A stretch of 64,000 nt of DNA from Pseudonocardia ammonioxydans (GTDB lineage Bacteria; Actinomycetota; Actinomycetes; Mycobacteriales; Pseudonocardiaceae). The DNA lies in the NCBI RefSeq assembly GCF_900115005.1, contig NZ_FOUY01000007.1, positions 1 through 64,000 of the forward strand, in the 5' to 3' direction. Numbering within the stretch: the stretch's first letter is position 1; each line of letters opens with the position of its first letter. This document shows positions 40,869 through 49,595 of the stretch, piece after piece. A model generated the notes under the pieces. The model saw nothing but the letters and a program-made list of their open reading frames with translations. It ran no database searches and was not told where the DNA came from. The position numbers and the translations under genes are program-made.

Positions 40869-42541
40869 AGGCGAAGCCAGACCGTCGTGTCGGCGGGCAC
40901 CTCTCCGCGCGGGGTGAGCGGGCCGCTGGCCAGCATCACCTCGGCGTCCTCGGGCAGCGAGACGGGGGCCGAGGACACGTTCACCAGGGCGGTGAAGCTG
41001 CTTCCGGAGTCGGGGCCGCCGGGGGCAGCGCAGTCGGGGTCGGGGGTCCGGCGCAGCGCCAGCGTGCCCTCCGGGGAGTCCTGCCAGGTCAGCGTGCCGC
41101 CGCCGAGCGCCGGGTGTGCCCGCCGGATCGCGAGCGCGTCCCGGTAGAGGTGCAGCACCGAGTCCGGGTCGGCCTCCTGGACGTCGGCGGCGTGCCGGGC
41201 GAACACCGCGGGCTGGGGCAGCCACGGCTCGGCGGCAGCGCCGGCACCGGAACCGAAGCCGAACCCGGGCCGGTCCGCCGCCCAGGGCAGCGGCACCCGG
41301 CAGCCGTCGCGGCCCCGCTCGGTGTGGCCGGACAGCGTCCAGGTCGGGTCGTCGAGCTTCTCGACCGGGATGTCCTCCACCTCGGGCAGCCCGAACTCCT
41401 CGCCCTGGTAGAGGTAGGCGGTCCCGGGCAGCGCGAGCATCAGCAGCGTCGCGGCGCGGGCCCGGCGCAGCCCGAGCTCGGGATCGGCGGGCAGGTCGAT
41501 CACGTCGTCGAGGTTCCAGCCCCGTCCGGCCTCGGGCTTGCGGGAGAGCCGGCTCGGGTGCCGGCAGACGTCGTGGTTGGACAGCACCCAGGTCGCGGGC
41601 GCGCCGACCGCGGTGTTCTCGGCGATCGCCTCGTCGATGTTGCGCCGCAGGTCGTCGGCGAGCCAGGCCGCGGTGAGGAAGTTGAAGCTGAACGCGGTCT
41701 GCAGCTCGTCCGGGCGCAGGTAGCGGGCCAGCCGTTCCGGGTCGGGCACCCAGGCCTCGGCCACGAAGACCCGCGGCGGGTCGTAGGAGTCGCCGATCGC
41801 GCGCCAGGACCGGTAGATCTCGTGCACGTCGTCGCGGTCGAGGTAGGGGTGGCCGCCGTCCTGGACGTCGTTGACGCCCTCGGCGATGTCCGGCAGGCCG
41901 GGCTGCTTGACCATCGCGTTGGCGACGTCGACCCGGAAGCCGTCGACGCCGCGGTCGAACCAGAACCGCAGCGTCCGCTCGAAGTCCTCGCGGATCTCCG
42001 GGTGCTCCCAGTTGACGTCCGGCTGCTTCACGTCGAACAGGTGCAGGTACCACTGGCCGTCGGGAACCCGCTCCCAGGCGGGCCCGCCGAACATCGACTC
42101 CCAGTTGTTCGGCGGCTGCTCGCCGTGCTCGCCGCGGCCGTCGCGGAAGACGTAGCGCTCCCGCTCCGGGGAGCCGGGCCCGGCGGCGAGCGCCTCCCGG
42201 AACCATCGGTGCTCGTCGGAGTGGTGGTTGGGGACGATGTCGAGCAGGATCTTGATCCCGCGCTCGTGCAACTCGGCGATCAGCGCCTCGGCCTGCGCGG
42301 TGTCGCCGAACCGCGGGTCGATCGCGCGGTAGTCGGCGACGTCGTAGCCGCCGTCGGCCAGCGGCGACGGGTACCAGGGGTTGATCCAGACGGCGTCGAC
42401 GCCGAGCCGGGCGAGGTGGTCGAGCTTGCTGCGCAGGCCGGCGATGTCGCCGGTGCCGTCACCGTTCCCGTCGGCGAAGCTGCGGATGTACACCTGGTAG
42501 ACGACGGCGTTGCGCCACCAGTCGAGGTCGTGGGCGCTCAT
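40865..42541 (-). CDS. Alpha-glucosidase, GH13 family
   Basis: This 558-residue enzyme has all four GH13 regions: DIVPNHHSDEH, GFRVDVANAMVK with the nucleophile Asp (near residue 202), FVAEAWVPD with the acid/base Glu, and LSNHDVCRH with the transition-state Asp. The opening WWRNAVVYQVYIRSFADGNGDGTGDIAG and the GGYDVADYRAIDP loop place it with oligo-1,6-glucosidase/AglA-type intracellular enzymes that split maltose, trehalose-related or isomaltose sugars. It diverges from a LacI-type regulator; no sugar transporter is adjacent. Start is ATG 42541. Confidence 0.9.
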   Translation of the reverse strand: MSAHDLDWWRNAVVYQVYIRSFADGNGDGTGDIAGLRSKLDHLARLGVDAVWINPWYPSPLADGGYDVADYRAIDPRFGDTAQAEALIAELHERGIKILLDIVPNHHSDEHRWFREALAAGPGSPERERYVFRDGRGEHGEQPPNNWESMFGGPAWERVPDGQWYLHLFDVKQPDVNWEHPEIREDFERTLRFWFDRGVDGFRVDVANAMVKQPGLPDIAEGVNDVQDGGHPYLDRDDVHEIYRSWRAIGDSYDPPRVFVAEAWVPDPERLARYLRPDELQTAFSFNFLTAAWLADDLRRNIDEAIAENTAVGAPATWVLSNHDVCRHPSRLSRKPEAGRGWNLDDVIDLPADPELGLRRARAATLLMLALPGTAYLYQGEEFGLPEVEDIPVEKLDDPTWTLSGHTERGRDGCRVPLPWAADRPGFGFGSGAGAAAEPWLPQPAVFARHAADVQEADPDSVLHLYRDALAIRRAHPALGGGTLTWQDSPEGTLALRRTPDPDCAAPGGPDSGSSFTALVNVSSAPVSLPEDAEVMLASGPLTPRGEVPADTTVWLRL

Positions 42542-42561
42542 GTTTCATACTGTTCCACGCT

Positions 42562-42569
42562 GTTGCAAC
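42562..42569. promoter_or_regulatory. Possible LacI operator half-sites
   Basis: The palindrome GTTGCAAC lies in the 57-bp gap between the glucosidase and LacI genes. LacI-type sites for glucosidase genes often contain TTGCAA cores. The site is short, so support is weak. Confidence 0.35.
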
Positions 42570-42598
42570 GACTGTCGAGCGCGGCGCAGAATGTCCCC

Positions 42599-43603
42599 GT
42601 GACGGACGAGCCGCTGCCCGAGGTGGTCCGCCGGGCGGGTGTCCGGCGGGTCGCCGAGCTCGCCGGGGTCTCGCCGGCGACCGTGTCCCGGGCGCTGCGC
42701 GAGGGCACCCCGGTCTCCGCGGGCACCCGCGAGCGGGTCCGCCGCGCGGCCGCGTCGCTCGGGTACACGCTCCCGGCCCGGGCGGCCACCGTGGGGGTAC
42801 TCGCCCGGTTCCCGACCCGCTGGTTCTTCGCCGAGGCCGTCGCCGGGGTGGAGTCGGTGCTCGCCGTGGCCGGGCACGCGTTGCAGCTGCACAACGTCGG
42901 CGACCCGGTGGGCCGGGCGCACTTCTTCGCGACCCTGCCGGTGCGCGGGCGGGCCGACGGGCTGATCGTCGTCGCCTCCGCGATCGACGACGCCGAGCGG
43001 GCCGCGCTGGACGAGCTCGCGGTCCCGGTGGTGGTCGTCGGCGGCGAGATGCCGGGCCGGCCGCGGATCGGGATCGACGACCGGGCGGGCGCGCGGGCGG
43101 CCGTGCAGCACCTGGTGGGCCTGGGGCACGCCGAGGTGGCGCTGGTGTCCTTCGACCCGGACGAGGCGTGCGGGCAGGCCACCACCCGGGACCGCCGGGC
43201 CGGCTGGGCCGACGCCCTCGACGAGTCCGGCAGCGGGCGCGGGCCGGTCCTGGAGACCGGCGCCGGCGTCGAGGCCGGTGACGCGGCGGCGGGGGAGCTG
43301 CTGTCGCTGCCCCGGCTGCCGACCGCGGTGTTCGCGATGTCCGACGAGGCCGCGCTGGGCCTGGTCCGGACGTTGCGCCGGGCCGGGGTCGCGGTGCCCG
43401 GGCAGGTGTCGGTGATCGGGTTCGACGACCACGAGATGGCGGCCGTCGCCGACCTCACCACCATCGCCCAGCCGGTCCGCCGGCAGGGCGAGCTGGCCGC
43501 GCAGGCGCTGCTCGTCGCACTCGACGGGGGTGAGCCGGCGGGCGTCGAGCTGCCGACGCGGCTGGTGGTACGGGGGACGACGGCACCGCCGTCCCCGCGC
43601 TGA
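42599..43603 (+). CDS. LacI-family repressor of the glucosidase gene
   Basis: The 334-residue protein has the LacI headpiece VRRVAELAGVSPATVSRALREGTPVSAGTRERVRRAAASLGYTLPARA (residues about 15-60) and a periplasmic-binding-like core (ADGLIVVASAIDD, IGIDDRAGARAAVQHLVGLGHAEVALVS, PTAVFAMSDEAALGLVRTLRRAGVAVPGQVSVIGFDDHE). GTG 42599 is the start. It diverges from the GH13 gene, so glucose-containing oligosaccharide is the probable inducer. Confidence 0.9.
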   Translation: MTDEPLPEVVRRAGVRRVAELAGVSPATVSRALREGTPVSAGTRERVRRAAASLGYTLPARAATVGVLARFPTRWFFAEAVAGVESVLAVAGHALQLHNVGDPVGRAHFFATLPVRGRADGLIVVASAIDDAERAALDELAVPVVVVGGEMPGRPRIGIDDRAGARAAVQHLVGLGHAEVALVSFDPDEACGQATTRDRRAGWADALDESGSGRGPVLETGAGVEAGDAAAGELLSLPRLPTAVFAMSDEAALGLVRTLRRAGVAVPGQVSVIGFDDHEMAAVADLTTIAQPVRRQGELAAQALLVALDGGEPAGVELPTRLVVRGTTAPPSPR

Positions 43604-43629
43604 GGGCTCTGCGCCCGGCTCCCCTGGAC

Positions 43630-43654
43630 CGGCCGGCCGACGGCTCGCCGGCCG
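43630..43654 (-). terminator. Possible convergent terminator
   Basis: CGGCCGG and CCGGCCG arms with an 11-nt loop lie between the LacI gene and the convergent DUF418 gene. GC-rich short arms occur by chance in this genome, so confidence is low. Confidence 0.35.
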
Positions 43655-43674
43655 TGGATCGACCGCCGACCGGC

Positions 43675-44820
43675 TCATCCCGCGCGGTGGGGCTCCACGA
43701 TCCTGCGCAGCAGCCATTCGGCCGGGCCCGGCCGGCCGGCGCGCTCCGCCAGGGCCGCGACGGCCACCGTGACCGCCCAGACGGCCAGCCCGATCGCCGA
43801 CGCGCCCGCCGGGCCGACCGCGCCGCCCAGGTCGAACAGGTACGGCTCGAACAGCAGCAGCCAGGCGAGCGACTGGGCGAGGTAGCAGCTCAACGAGCGC
43901 CGCCCGCACGCGACGAGCGCCGCCGTGCACCGGCCGGTGCACGGCCGGGTGCCCAGGTACGCCGCGAGCAGACCGATCGCCGCGGCGTAGCCGATGCCCC
44001 CGGCGTATCCGGTCGCGGTGTGCAGGGCTCCCGCGGCGAACGCGCCGGGGAACTCCGGGGCCCACAGGCCCGTGGTGCGGGCGGCCTGGGGGAGCGCCCC
44101 GGTCACGGCGATCGCGATCCCGGCGAGGGCCACCCGGCGCAGCGGGGCCCGGTGCCGAGCGGGGTCGGTGAGCACGCCGTGCCGGGCGGCCCAGGCGCCG
44201 ATGAGGACCGGCGCCGCGGCCATGATTGCGTTGAGCGGGGTGAGCACCGGGAAGACGGCCACTCGCACCAGGGCCGACGTGAGCGGGTCGGCCGGCACCT
44301 CGGCCCCGGCGGTGGGATCGGGCAGCGCGAGCACCGCGCCGTAGGCGAGCGACCCGGCCACAGCGGCGACCGCGGCCGCGCCGAGCAGGCGTCCGCCGCG
44401 CCCGTCCAGCACACCGGCCAGCAGCACCGCGAGAAGACCGTAGGCGGCGAGGATGTCGCCGGTGAACAGCAGCACGGTGTGGGCGACCCCGAACACCACG
44501 AGCCATACGCCGCGCCGGCGCACCATCCGTCGTGCGCGGTCCGGGCCGACCGCCGCTTCACGCCGGCGCAGCACCTGCACCAGGCCGTAGCCGAACAGCG
44601 CCGCGAACATCGGGTAGGCCCGGCTGTCGACGAGCAGCGTCAGCAGCGCCTGAGTCACACCGTCCACGACCGTCGCGGTGCCGGGCAGTGGTGCGAGCCC
44701 CCGGCCGGTGAGCGCCTGGGCGTGCGCCAGCGCGATCAGGGCGAGCATGACCCCGCGGGCGAGATCCGGGGCGAGTGCCCGGGCAGCGCCCGGGAGCCTC
44801 GTGGGTGGCGACGCCGACAT
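43675..44820 (-). CDS. DUF418-family membrane protein
   Basis: The 381-residue protein has about nine membrane helices. The opening ALAPDLARGVMLALIALAHAQ, the AYPMFAALFGYGLVQVLRRREAA loop and the late SLSCYLAQSLAWLLLFEPY follow the DUF418/YeiB pattern. The family resembles acyltransferases in layout, but its function is unknown. ATG 44820 follows AGGAG. It diverges from a TetR regulator with paired operators between the genes, which points to regulated expression, perhaps under membrane or toxic-compound stress. Confidence 0.82.
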   Translation of the reverse strand: MSASPPTRLPGAARALAPDLARGVMLALIALAHAQALTGRGLAPLPGTATVVDGVTQALLTLLVDSRAYPMFAALFGYGLVQVLRRREAAVGPDRARRMVRRRGVWLVVFGVAHTVLLFTGDILAAYGLLAVLLAGVLDGRGGRLLGAAAVAAVAGSLAYGAVLALPDPTAGAEVPADPLTSALVRVAVFPVLTPLNAIMAAAPVLIGAWAARHGVLTDPARHRAPLRRVALAGIAIAVTGALPQAARTTGLWAPEFPGAFAAGALHTATGYAGGIGYAAAIGLLAAYLGTRPCTGRCTAALVACGRRSLSCYLAQSLAWLLLFEPYLFDLGGAVGPAGASAIGLAVWAVTVAVAALAERAGRPGPAEWLLRRIVEPHRAG

Positions 44821-44832
44821 GGGAGCTCTCCT

Positions 44833-44882
44833 CTAAGATACGGTGCCGTAGCGATCGAAGACTAAGATACGGGGCCGTATCT
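44833..44882. promoter_or_regulatory. Tandem TetR operators between DUF418 and TetR genes
   Basis: CTAAGATACGG-N-GCCGTA occurs at 44833-44850 and 44862-44879, 29 bp apart. The second is a full palindrome, AGATACGG-GG-CCGTATCT (44865-44882); the first is imperfect on its right side. The second copy lies just before the TetR ribosome-binding site, which fits autorepression. Confidence 0.8.
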
Positions 44883-44895
44883 AACAAGGAGGATC

Positions 44896-45501
44896 GTGGC
44901 GTCACGTTCACGCCGCCGGGGGGCCGAGCTCGTCGCCGCCCTGCACGCGGCCGTCCTCGCCGAGCTCGAGGAGGCCGGGCTGGGCCGGCTGACCATGGAG
45001 GGGGTCGCCCGCCGGGCGGGGACGGCGAAGACGACGCTCTACCGGCGGTGGGCCACCCCCGGGGCGTTGCTGCTCGAGGCGATCGGTGCGGCCTACCCGG
45101 TCGAGGAACCGTCCCCGGCGGCCGACGACCTGCGCGGGGACCTCATCCGCGCGCTGGAGCTGTTGCTGGAGTGGTCGCGGCACCCGAGTGCGCGGGCGGT
45201 GCAGGCGATCCTCACCGAGCGACACCGGTATCCAGAGCTCACCGCGGGCCTGCAGGAGGTGTTCGACGGCGCGGGGAGCCGATTCACCGCGACCGTCCTG
45301 CGGCACTACGCCCGGCTGGGCCACCTCGACCCGGCGGCGCTGACCCCCGTCGTCGAGGACCTCGGGGAGGCGCTGGTGCTCAAGTACGGGATCGACACGG
45401 GCAGCGAGCCCGGGCCCGACCGCCTCGCCGAGATCGTCGACCAGGCGATCCTGCCCGCCGTGCGCGCGGGCCGGGTGCCGACCGGGCCCGAATCGGAATA
45501 A
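44896..45501 (+). CDS. TetR-family regulator
   Basis: The 201-residue protein has an N-terminal HTH (residues about 8-55: LVAALHAAVLAELEEAGLGRLTMEGVARRAGTAKTTLYRRWATPGALLLEAI) and a TetR_C_11-like ligand domain with LLLEWSRHPSARAVQAILTERHRYPEL. GTG 44896 is preceded by GGAGGATC. It probably represses itself and the divergent DUF418 gene through the tandem sites upstream. Confidence 0.88.
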   Translation: MASRSRRRGAELVAALHAAVLAELEEAGLGRLTMEGVARRAGTAKTTLYRRWATPGALLLEAIGAAYPVEEPSPAADDLRGDLIRALELLLEWSRHPSARAVQAILTERHRYPELTAGLQEVFDGAGSRFTATVLRHYARLGHLDPAALTPVVEDLGEALVLKYGIDTGSEPGPDRLAEIVDQAILPAVRAGRVPTGPESE

Positions 45502-45550
45502 CCGTGCGTTAACCGTCATACAGCGCGCTCCTACCGGGCATTCACGCACC

Positions 45551-46903
45551 GTGACGGTCGTGCAGAACGCGATCACGGCCACCGCTGCGACCACCGCAGG
45601 ATCGGGCACGCCGCCCGTGCGGGCGACCCGCCCGGTCCCGCCGGGGACGGGTCCGCTCGCCGTCGCCCGGCTCGCCGGCAGCGCTGCCACGGCGGCCTGC
45701 TGGCTGCGCGCGGTCGCCGGCCCCGGCCGTGGCGACCCGGGGTCGGTCGCCGCCGCGCTCGACGCACTCGGCACCCTGCGCACCGAGCTCCGGTCGCTGC
45801 GCCCGCTGCTGGACAAGGACACGGTGGTGCGTATCCGCGCGGCCACCGACGCCCCGGCCCGCGCGCTGGCCGCCCGGCACGACCTGGACGTGCGGATCGC
45901 GCTGCTCGACGGGGTTGCCGGCGACCCGGAGGCGCGGGTGCTGCGGTCCGCGCTGCGGCGGGCCCGGCGCCGCGCGGCGCCCGTGGTCGCGGACGCCGGG
46001 CTCGCCGCGGACCTCGCTGCGCTCGCCGCGGGCCGGCTCGCGGTGCGGGCCGGCGCGTCCCTGGGGGACCCCGCGCTGCCCGCGACGGTGCTGCTGCCGC
46101 CGCTGCTGCACCGGCGCGTCCGCAAGCTGGTGCGCGACACCGACCCGGGCGACGCCGGCGCCGTGCACCGACGGGTGGCCGAGCTGCGGATCGTGCTGGC
46201 GCTGACCCTCGACGCCGGGCTCGAGGGCAGCGCGCTCGAGGGCAGCGCGCTCGAGGGCACTGCGCCCGAGAGCACCGCCGTGCTCCACGCCGTGGACCGG
46301 GAGGCGGCGGTCCTGCAGGACCGGGCCGCGGCCGTCCTGCTCGCCGACGCCGCTGCGGAGCCGGCGGCAGCGCTCTCGCCCGGACCCGCCCGCGACGCGC
46401 TCCTCCGCGCCGACCGGCCGGACCTGCGCGGCCCGCTCGCCGCCCTGGCGGCCTCGCGCGACGCCCTGCCCGTCGACACCGCGGGCCCGGCCAAGCGGGC
46501 CGCCGGCGGCGTGCTGCTGCGGCCCGGGCCGGCGGGCCCGGAGGTGCTGCTCGTGCACCGGCCGCGGCACGGCGACTGGTCCCTGCCGAAGGGGGCGGTC
46601 GCACCCGACGAGTCCGATGTGGACGCCGCTCTGCGCGAGGTGCGGGAGGAGACGGGGCTGCGCTGCCGGGCCGGCGCCGAGGTCACCGGCGTCCGCTACC
46701 GGGACCGCAACCGCCGGGCCAAGCAGGTCCGCTACTGGCTGATGACCCCGCTCGCCGCGCACGGCCGCCCGGATCCGTCCGAGGTGGACGGTGTGCGCTG
46801 GGTGCCGCTGGACGAGGCGCCCCGGTGGCCGGCCCGGTCCCGCGACCGCGCGGTCCTGGCCGGGGTCGCGGCCGAGCACACCGGGCCCGGACGGGCGGCC
46901 TGA
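45551..46903 (+). CDS. CHAD-like / NUDIX hydrolase fusion protein
   Basis: The 450-residue protein has two parts. Residues about 30-290 are Ala/Arg-rich helices with TLRTELRSLRPLLD and ALAARHDLDVRIALL, resembling half of a CHAD (polyphosphate-binding) domain but with few of its conserved histidines. Residues about 315-445 are a NUDIX hydrolase with a perfect Nudix box, GAVAPDESDVDAALREVREETGL. A 15-bp repeat (46220-46264) codes three LEGSA-type units in the linker. GTG 45551 starts it. Its stop overlaps the ABC transporter start (TGATG). A damaged-nucleotide or polyphosphate-linked substrate is a guess. Confidence 0.75.
   Translation: MTVVQNAITATAATTAGSGTPPVRATRPVPPGTGPLAVARLAGSAATAACWLRAVAGPGRGDPGSVAAALDALGTLRTELRSLRPLLDKDTVVRIRAATDAPARALAARHDLDVRIALLDGVAGDPEARVLRSALRRARRRAAPVVADAGLAADLAALAAGRLAVRAGASLGDPALPATVLLPPLLHRRVRKLVRDTDPGDAGAVHRRVAELRIVLALTLDAGLEGSALEGSALEGTAPESTAVLHAVDREAAVLQDRAAAVLLADAAAEPAAALSPGPARDALLRADRPDLRGPLAALAASRDALPVDTAGPAKRAAGGVLLRPGPAGPEVLLVHRPRHGDWSLPKGAVAPDESDVDAALREVREETGLRCRAGAEVTGVRYRDRNRRAKQVRYWLMTPLAAHGRPDPSEVDGVRWVPLDEAPRWPARSRDRAVLAGVAAEHTGPGRAA
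46220..46264 (+). repeat. 15-bp tandem repeat, three copies, in frame
   Basis: Copies CTCGAGGGCAGCGCG start at 46220 and 46235, with a third near-copy at 46250. They keep the reading frame and code Leu-Glu-Gly-Ser-Ala units in the linker of the CHAD-like/NUDIX protein. Confidence 0.8.
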
Positions 46904-48744
46904 TGACCACCGTGCTGTGGCGGTTCCGCGACCTGCTGGCACCGCACCGGCGGCGGCTGGCGGCGGGTGGGCTGCTGACCGTGCTCGCGGCCGCGCTGAC
47001 GCTGCTGCTGCCCTGGCCGCTGGCCGTCGTCGTGGACTCGGTGCTGGGCGGGGCGGGAGTGCCCGGGGCCCTGGAGCCGCTCACCCGGCTCGTGGGTACC
47101 GGCGCCGGCCTGGTCGTCGTTTGTGCGCTCGGCCTCTGCCTGGCCGCGGCGGCCGGGGCCGCGGCGACCTACGGGGCCGAACGCGTCCTGTCCGGGGTGG
47201 GCGAGCGGGTGCTGGCCGACCTGCGGCACCGGCTGTTCGCCCACCTGCAGGCGCTCCCGCTGGACTACCACGACGGCCGGCGCGTCGGTGACCTCGGCAA
47301 CCGGCTCACCGCGGACACCTCGACCGTGCAGACCCTGCTCGTCGCCGTGCTGTCGGTGCTGCTGCCCAACGCGACGCTGCTGGCCGGGATCGTCGTCGTG
47401 ACGCTGGTGCTGGACCCGGTGTTCGCGCTGCTGTCGCTGGCAGTGGGGCCGGTGCTCTACGCCGTCCTCGTGCACTACCGGACGATCATCAAGTCCTGGG
47501 CCTCGGTCGCCCGCGCCGCCGAGGGCCGGGTGGCCGCGCACGCCGTCGAGGCGCTCGGCGCGATCCGGCTGGTCAAGACGTTCGCCGGCGAGGCCCGGTC
47601 GGAGTCGCGGTTCCGCGGGCACGGTCGGGAGCGGATGGCCGCCGGGCTGTCGCGGGTGGACCACGCCGCGCGGTTGCCCGCCGTCGTCGACGCCCTGGTC
47701 CACGCCGGACGCGCGGTGGTGCTGCTCGCCGGCTCGCTGCAGGTGCTCGCCGGGCGGATGGACCTGGGTGTGCTGCTGCTGTTCCTGACCTACAACGAGC
47801 GGCTCTACCAGCCGGTGAAGCAGCTCGCGAAGCTGCAGACGACGATCAGCAAGGGGCAGGCGTCGGCGGAGCGGGTCTGCGAGGTGCTCGACACCGTCCC
47901 GGGGACGGCCGACGTGCCCGGGGCCCGCCCGCTGCCGCGGCTGCGCGGGCAGGTGGAGCTGCGCGGGGTCCGGTTCGGCTACGACCCGGCGCACCCCGTG
48001 CTGCACGACGTCTCGATCCTCGCCCGGCCCGGCGAGACGGTGGCGCTCGCCGGGCCCACCGGGGCCGGGAAGTCCACGATCGGCGGGCTCGTGCTGCGGC
48101 TGCACGACGTCCAGGCCGGCGCCGTGCTGCTCGACGGCCACGACGTCCGCACCGTCACCGGGAAGTCGCTGCGTGACCAGGTGTCGGTCGTCCCGCAGGA
48201 GCCGGCGCTGCTGTCCGGCACGATCCTGGACAACATCGGCTACGGCGCTCCCTACGCCACCCGCGAGCAGCTGGTCGCGGCCGGGCGGGCCGCGCACGTC
48301 GACGAGTTCGCCGACCGGCTGCCCGGCGGCTGGGACACCGTGCTCACCGAGCGCGGGTCGACGCTGTCCGGCGGGCAGCGCCAGCGGATCGCGATCGCCC
48401 GCGCGCTGGTGCGCGACACCCCGGTCGTCGTCCTCGACGAACCGACCTCCGGGCTGGACGCGGTCTCCGAGTCGCTGGTGATGGCCGGGCTGGAACGGCT
48501 GACGGCGGGCCGCACCGTGCTCGTCGTCGCGCACCGGCTGTCCACCCTGCGCTCCGCCGACCGGATCCACGTGCTCGACCGCGGGCGGGTGGTGCAGTCG
48601 GGCAGCTACACCGAACTGGCCGCGGCCGACGGGTTGTTCCGCATCATGCACCGGCTGCTCTCCGACGACGGCGCCGTCGCACCGGACGGGCCGGGCACCG
48701 GGCCGGGCACGGTCACGGGGGCGGTGGCTGTCGGTGGCCCGTGA
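46903..48744 (+). CDS. ABC exporter, fused membrane and ATPase domains
   Basis: This 613-residue half-size exporter has a six-helix membrane domain (residues about 20-310, with ERVLADLRHRLFAHLQALPLDYHDGRRVGDLGNRLTADTS) and an ATPase with Walker A GPTGAGKST (near 390), Q-loop VPQEPALLSGT, signature LSGGQRQR, Walker B VVVLDEPT and the switch His in VAHRLST. It should act as a homodimer exporting a lipid, peptide or drug. ATG 46903 overlaps the upstream stop (TGATG), so it is co-translated with the NUDIX fusion. Confidence 0.9.
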   Translation: MTTVLWRFRDLLAPHRRRLAAGGLLTVLAAALTLLLPWPLAVVVDSVLGGAGVPGALEPLTRLVGTGAGLVVVCALGLCLAAAAGAAATYGAERVLSGVGERVLADLRHRLFAHLQALPLDYHDGRRVGDLGNRLTADTSTVQTLLVAVLSVLLPNATLLAGIVVVTLVLDPVFALLSLAVGPVLYAVLVHYRTIIKSWASVARAAEGRVAAHAVEALGAIRLVKTFAGEARSESRFRGHGRERMAAGLSRVDHAARLPAVVDALVHAGRAVVLLAGSLQVLAGRMDLGVLLLFLTYNERLYQPVKQLAKLQTTISKGQASAERVCEVLDTVPGTADVPGARPLPRLRGQVELRGVRFGYDPAHPVLHDVSILARPGETVALAGPTGAGKSTIGGLVLRLHDVQAGAVLLDGHDVRTVTGKSLRDQVSVVPQEPALLSGTILDNIGYGAPYATREQLVAAGRAAHVDEFADRLPGGWDTVLTERGSTLSGGQRQRIAIARALVRDTPVVVLDEPTSGLDAVSESLVMAGLERLTAGRTVLVVAHRLSTLRSADRIHVLDRGRVVQSGSYTELAAADGLFRIMHRLLSDDGAVAPDGPGTGPGTVTGAVAVGGP

Positions 48745-48777
48745 TTCCCTGGTACGTGCCAACGCGGGAGGTGGGCC

Positions 48778-49002
48778 GTGGTCCGGGTCGAGGGGCACTG
48801 GCGGAACCGCAGCTGGGTCCGCACGCACTACCGGCATCCGTTGCGTCCGGAGGCCGACCAGACGGGACTGGTGTTCCCGCCGGTCCGGTTCGTGCGGATC
48901 GACCTGGCCGCGCACGGCGGCCCGTTCCCGGCGGAGCCCGTGAGCGCCCGGCCGGGCCCGGCGCTCCCGTCGCCGCGACCACCGGGCGACGGTGCCCCCT
49001 GA
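48778..49002 (+). CDS. Small basic protein of unknown function, 74 aa
   Basis: GTG 48778 follows GGGAGG, 33 bp beyond the ABC gene. The 74-residue product begins VRVEGHWRNRSWVRTHYRHP, a VRV-GH-R---V--HYR pattern that recurs in short actinobacterial hypothetical proteins, and ends in a Pro-rich tail. No membrane segment or known domain. It may be the third gene of the preceding operon. Confidence 0.5.
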   Translation: MVRVEGHWRNRSWVRTHYRHPLRPEADQTGLVFPPVRFVRIDLAAHGGPFPAEPVSARPGPALPSPRPPGDGAP

Positions 49003-49158
49003 CCGGGCATCGAGCGGGCCGGTGCCGCGACCGGCCGGGACCGCCTGCTGGTCCGTCTGCCCGCCGTCGCCCCCGGCGCCGCGGAACCGGCGTGACAACG
49101 GGGTGGAACCGCGATAGGCAGGACCTCCGACGGAGGGGCCGGACGGGGAGGTAGCGGG

Positions 49159-49581
49159 ATGAACCGGATGATGCTCGTGCCGGCGGTGCTCGCCGTGCTG
49201 GTCCTGCTGGGCTGCGCCGACGCCTCGGCGTCCCCCGGGGCCGGCGCGGCCTCCGGCGAGCGGCCGGCCACCGCGCAGGACCTGCTCGGCCGCTGGTTCC
49301 CCGCCGACGGGGTCGCGCAGGGCCGGGCGTTCGCCGACTTCACCGCCGACGGTGGCTGGACCGGGTCGGACGGCTGCAACGGGCAGCGCGGCACCTGGGA
49401 GCTCGGCCCGGACGGTGCCTTCACCGGCACCGCGGGGCCCAGCACCCTGATGGCCTGCGAGAACGTCCCGGTCGCCCGCTGGGTCTCCGACGCCGGGCGC
49501 GCCGGGATCCGCGGTGACGATCTCGTCCTGTACGACGCCGGCGGGGCCGAGCGGGCCCATCTGGTCCGCGAGCTGCCCTGA
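49159..49581 (+). CDS. META/HslJ-domain lipoprotein
   Basis: The 140-residue protein has a signal peptide with lipobox LLGC (Cys near residue 19) and a META-like fold: GRWFPADG, FADFTADGGWTGSDGCNGQRGTWELGPDGAFTGTAGPSTLMACE. The paired Cys in GCNGQRG and MACE are typical of the domain. HslJ-like proteins are linked to heat, antibiotic or envelope stress. GGGGAGGTAG before ATG 49159 is a plausible ribosome-binding site. Confidence 0.8.
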   Translation: MNRMMLVPAVLAVLVLLGCADASASPGAGAASGERPATAQDLLGRWFPADGVAQGRAFADFTADGGWTGSDGCNGQRGTWELGPDGAFTGTAGPSTLMACENVPVARWVSDAGRAGIRGDDLVLYDAGGAERAHLVRELP

Positions 49582-49595
49582 TCCCGGCCGCCGGG

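Noticed and set aside
45488..45550. Possible Pho box before the CHAD-like/NUDIX gene
   Set aside because: GTTAACC is present but the 11-bp direct-repeat spacing of actinobacterial Pho boxes is not.
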